From JAHCHG01 sp041394845 (lineage in GTDB: Bacteria; Acidobacteriota; Blastocatellia; Pyrinomonadales; Pyrinomonadaceae), in NCBI GenBank assembly GCA_041394845.1, contig JAWKHL010000001.1:1240001-1304000 (forward strand): 64,000 bases of DNA, written 5' to 3'. Below, piece after piece: positions 62,543 through 64,000 of the stretch. The position numbers and the translations under genes are program-made. Within the stretch, counting starts at the first letter, position 1. Each line of letters opens with the position of its first letter. The notes under the pieces are model-generated. The model saw only the letters and a list, made by a program, of their open reading frames with translations. It ran no database searches and was not told the origin of the DNA.

Positions 62543-62815
62543 TTAATTATCCATTTGTTCGTCCGGGGCGATATAAGGCAGATCATCGGCCCGACGACGG
62601 GGAAGAGGATCGGTCGACCGGCGGCGCGGTAATGTGTTGTCCTTTCGGCGGTCAACGCTTCCGGCGGGCAATCCTTGGCCGTGAACCGCTTCTACTAAAA
62701 TTCTGGTTATTTCTTGGGAAAGTGTACGGTGCTCGGCCGCGGCTCGCCTTCTCAGCGACTCCTTTAATTCGTTCGGCACGTAAGCACCAATAAAAACACC
62801 TTTTCGGTTAGCCAT
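62543..62815 (-). CDS. Ribbon-helix-helix protein with Arg-rich tail
   Basis: 90 residues. The N-terminal 47 residues (FIGAYVPNELKESLRRRAAA, RTLSQEITRILVEAV) match an Arc/CopG-like ribbon-helix-helix fold, and the tail carries a repeated motif, PRRRSTDPLPRRRADDLP, likely disordered. RHH proteins are often antitoxins or repressors. No toxin gene is next to it; the adjacent element is rnpB upstream and a TPR gene downstream. Confidence 0.72.
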   Translation of the reverse strand: MANRKGVFIGAYVPNELKESLRRRAAAEHRTLSQEITRILVEAVHGQGLPAGSVDRRKDNTLPRRRSTDPLPRRRADDLPYIAPDEQMDN

Positions 62816-62871
62816 ATGTAAATTTTAACTCCTTCGTTTTTGTTTAAAAAAATTAAAACACCTCGCAAAAC

Positions 62872-63256
62872 AAAACAAATCTGTAAGCCGAATTTTGTTC
62901 TTTGAAAAAATCAAAGCGGCAATCATTCATCTAGGCCGTTTGTTGCCAAACGGCTCCAGCGACCTACCCGAAAACGTCGTCCGGATCTCTCCGAACTGGC
63001 GGAGCGGGCTACTCTCTTTTTTCGTTTTCCTATTTGGTCTTGCACCGCGAGGAGTTTACCTGGCCGCGCTTGTTACCAAACGCGCCGGTGCGCTCTTACC
63101 GCACCATTTCACCCATTACCCCGAAACGGGGCTGGTTTGTTTTCTGTTGCACTTGTCGTCGTTCATTTTCATAAACGCCCGGACGTTATCCGGCTCGCTG
63201 CCCTCTGGTGTTCGGACTTTCCTCTTAAAAAATAAGCGATTGCCCGATTTGTTTCG
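62872..63256 (-). ncRNA. rnpB: RNase P RNA, type A
   Basis: Catalytic RNA that trims the 5' end of tRNA precursors. The plus strand is the complement. In the minus-strand reading, GAGGAAAGTCC follows the 5' part, then the GGTAAGAGCGCACC, GGTAACA and GGTAAACTCC...GCAAGACCAAATAGG blocks of the core, and TTCGGCTTACAG at the 3' end. The P1 arms AAACAAATC and GATTTGTTT at the two ends pair perfectly, and GGCAATC/GATTGCC adds P2. These are the universal type A landmarks, so the call is firm; ends are set by the P1 stem. Confidence 0.95.
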
Positions 63257-63272
63257 ATTGCAAGGCAGATGT

Positions 63273-63302
63273 ATCTTAACAAAAAATGTTCAACAAATAC
63301 AA
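63273..63302 (-). promoter_or_regulatory. Predicted rnpB promoter
   Basis: On the minus strand TTGTAT (63302-63297), an 18-base spacer and TAAGAT (63278-63273) form a plausible sigma-70 promoter. Transcription would start near 63266, about 10 bases before the P1 stem of RNase P RNA. Confidence 0.45.
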
Positions 63303-63352
63303 TTAAGGTTTATAGCAATTTTCAATTTTTTTTGGATGGGATTAATGTGAAT

Positions 63353-64000
63353 TTAATTCCCCACCTCGATCGTATCTCCGGCCTCAAGAAGCGGATCGGG
63401 AGCCTTTCCGTTTTTGATTTCATTGAGGTCATATTCGGTCGATTCTAAAAACCCCTCCTTGTTTTTTCGCCGGATTACAACCGTTTTCACCCTCGAACGG
63501 GTCAAACCGCCCGATGCCAAAATTGCCTGACTGAGGGTCAGACCCGGATGAAAATCCTTTTGCCCGGCCGTCCGGATCTCGCCGCCGATATAATAATAGA
63601 GCGGGATTTCTTCGGCCCGACCCACTTTTTCGTTATAACCGAATTCGACGATATCGCCGGGGAAAATCAGAATGTTTTCGTTGGCCTCGCCCTTAAGTTC
63701 AAAGGACTCCATATCGCCGCCCGCACGGCGAACGGTCACCCGGTTGGCCTTGGGCTGAACGATCGCCTCGGCCCGAACGACGAAAAGGGGCACGGCCTCG
63801 CGCTGGAGGTATTTTTCACCGGGTTTTTCGACCAATCCCAGAACCGAAATATTGTGGCTGGAATGCTCCCTGACCTTGACGTTTATTTGCGGATTTTCAA
63901 ACAGTTTGACTTTTTCTCTTAAAATTTCCTCGATCTCATCGGTGGTTTTCCCGGCAACGGGGATCATTCCTCCGGCGATCGGGTAATCGATCGTTCCGTC
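63353..64000 (-). CDS. Polysaccharide export protein (Wza-like), C-terminal part
   Basis: The gene runs off the right edge; 215 codons are present. In the translation the end of a Poly_export domain (GTIDYPIAGGMIPVAGKTTD, EIEEILREKVKL) is followed by two SLBB-type beta-grasp units (ISVLGLVEKPGEKYLQREA; YYYIGGEIRTAGQKDFHPGL with LSQAILASGG). Such proteins form the outer-membrane pore for capsule or exopolysaccharide. No Wzc-type kinase is in the window. Confidence 0.88.
   Translation of the reverse strand, partial: DGTIDYPIAGGMIPVAGKTTDEIEEILREKVKLFENPQINVKVREHSSHNISVLGLVEKPGEKYLQREAVPLFVVRAEAIVQPKANRVTVRRAGGDMESFELKGEANENILIFPGDIVEFGYNEKVGRAEEIPLYYYIGGEIRTAGQKDFHPGLTLSQAILASGGLTRSRVKTVVIRRKNKEGFLESTEYDLNEIKNGKAPDPLLEAGDTIEVGN

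Noticed and set aside
62895..63350. A 151-codon plus-strand reading frame across the rnpB region
   Set aside because: It is the antisense of RNase P RNA, whose conserved core and paired ends are unmistakable; no ribosome-binding site or protein-like composition.

Overview
The window looks like ordinary chromosome from a Gram-negative, GC-moderate bacterium, most likely an Acidobacteriota of the class Blastocatellia (inference). The signs are large secreted proteins ending in FG-GAP/VCBS repeats, an FHA-PrsW fusion, several M28, M16, S8 and S41 peptidases, a lone HPr kinase/HPr/EIIA-Man system inside an rpoN cluster, an archaeal/eukaryotic-type ProRS, and LptB (hence an outer membrane). No insertion sequences, prophage genes, CRISPR arrays or tRNA genes were seen. 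The only structural RNA gene found is rnpB.

Layout. 1-1202: start of D-Ala-D-Ala ligase and an arginase. 1408-7142 (minus): a regulatory operon lptB-rpoN-hpf-hprK-rapZ-EIIA-HPr. 7246-10207: proline dehydrogenase and prolyl-tRNA synthetase, divergent. 10232-15823: an alpha/beta hydrolase, FHA-PrsW, an LVIVD/FG-GAP secreted protein and a coiled-coil HARE-HTH protein. 15902-25989 (minus): polyprenyl synthase, YajQ, TatD, MetG, two M28 peptidases, FolE and LarC. 26128-32002: an orphan protein, sirtuin, ArgS, DAHP synthase and a secreted HExxH protein. 32170-35660: an XRE regulator with a small membrane protein, facing a SWIM-Rad52 fusion across a divergent promoter carrying phased repeats, then two VOC-fold proteins. 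35706-42507: M16 pair, GAF protein overlapping an intracellular subtilase, and an S41 peptidase. 42697-55256: mainly envelope or secreted proteins (YCF48 propeller, VIT/VWA, FG-GAP subtilase, OmpA) plus a degenerate ABC ATPase. 55428-59138 (plus): MsbA-like exporter, YicC, Gmk, RpoZ. 59298-64000: zinc-ribbon/HExxH pair, prepilin peptidase, TPR protein, ribbon-helix-helix protein, rnpB and the end of a polysaccharide-export protein.

The locus I rate most interesting is 32597-34536. Site A (TGCAACA) lies at the predicted start of the regulator's transcript, site B overlaps its -35 box, and site C overlaps the -35 box of the opposing promoter. The SWIM-Rad52 gene also has a strong ribosome-binding site and ATG inside the reading frame, exactly where the single-strand-annealing half begins, so it may make two proteins. 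Other points of note are a RapZ whose Walker A lysine is methionine, an ABC ATPase lacking its signature and catalytic glutamate, an M16 pair with one dead subunit, and a duplicated FG-GAP segment that is identical as protein but has diverged heavily at silent sites.
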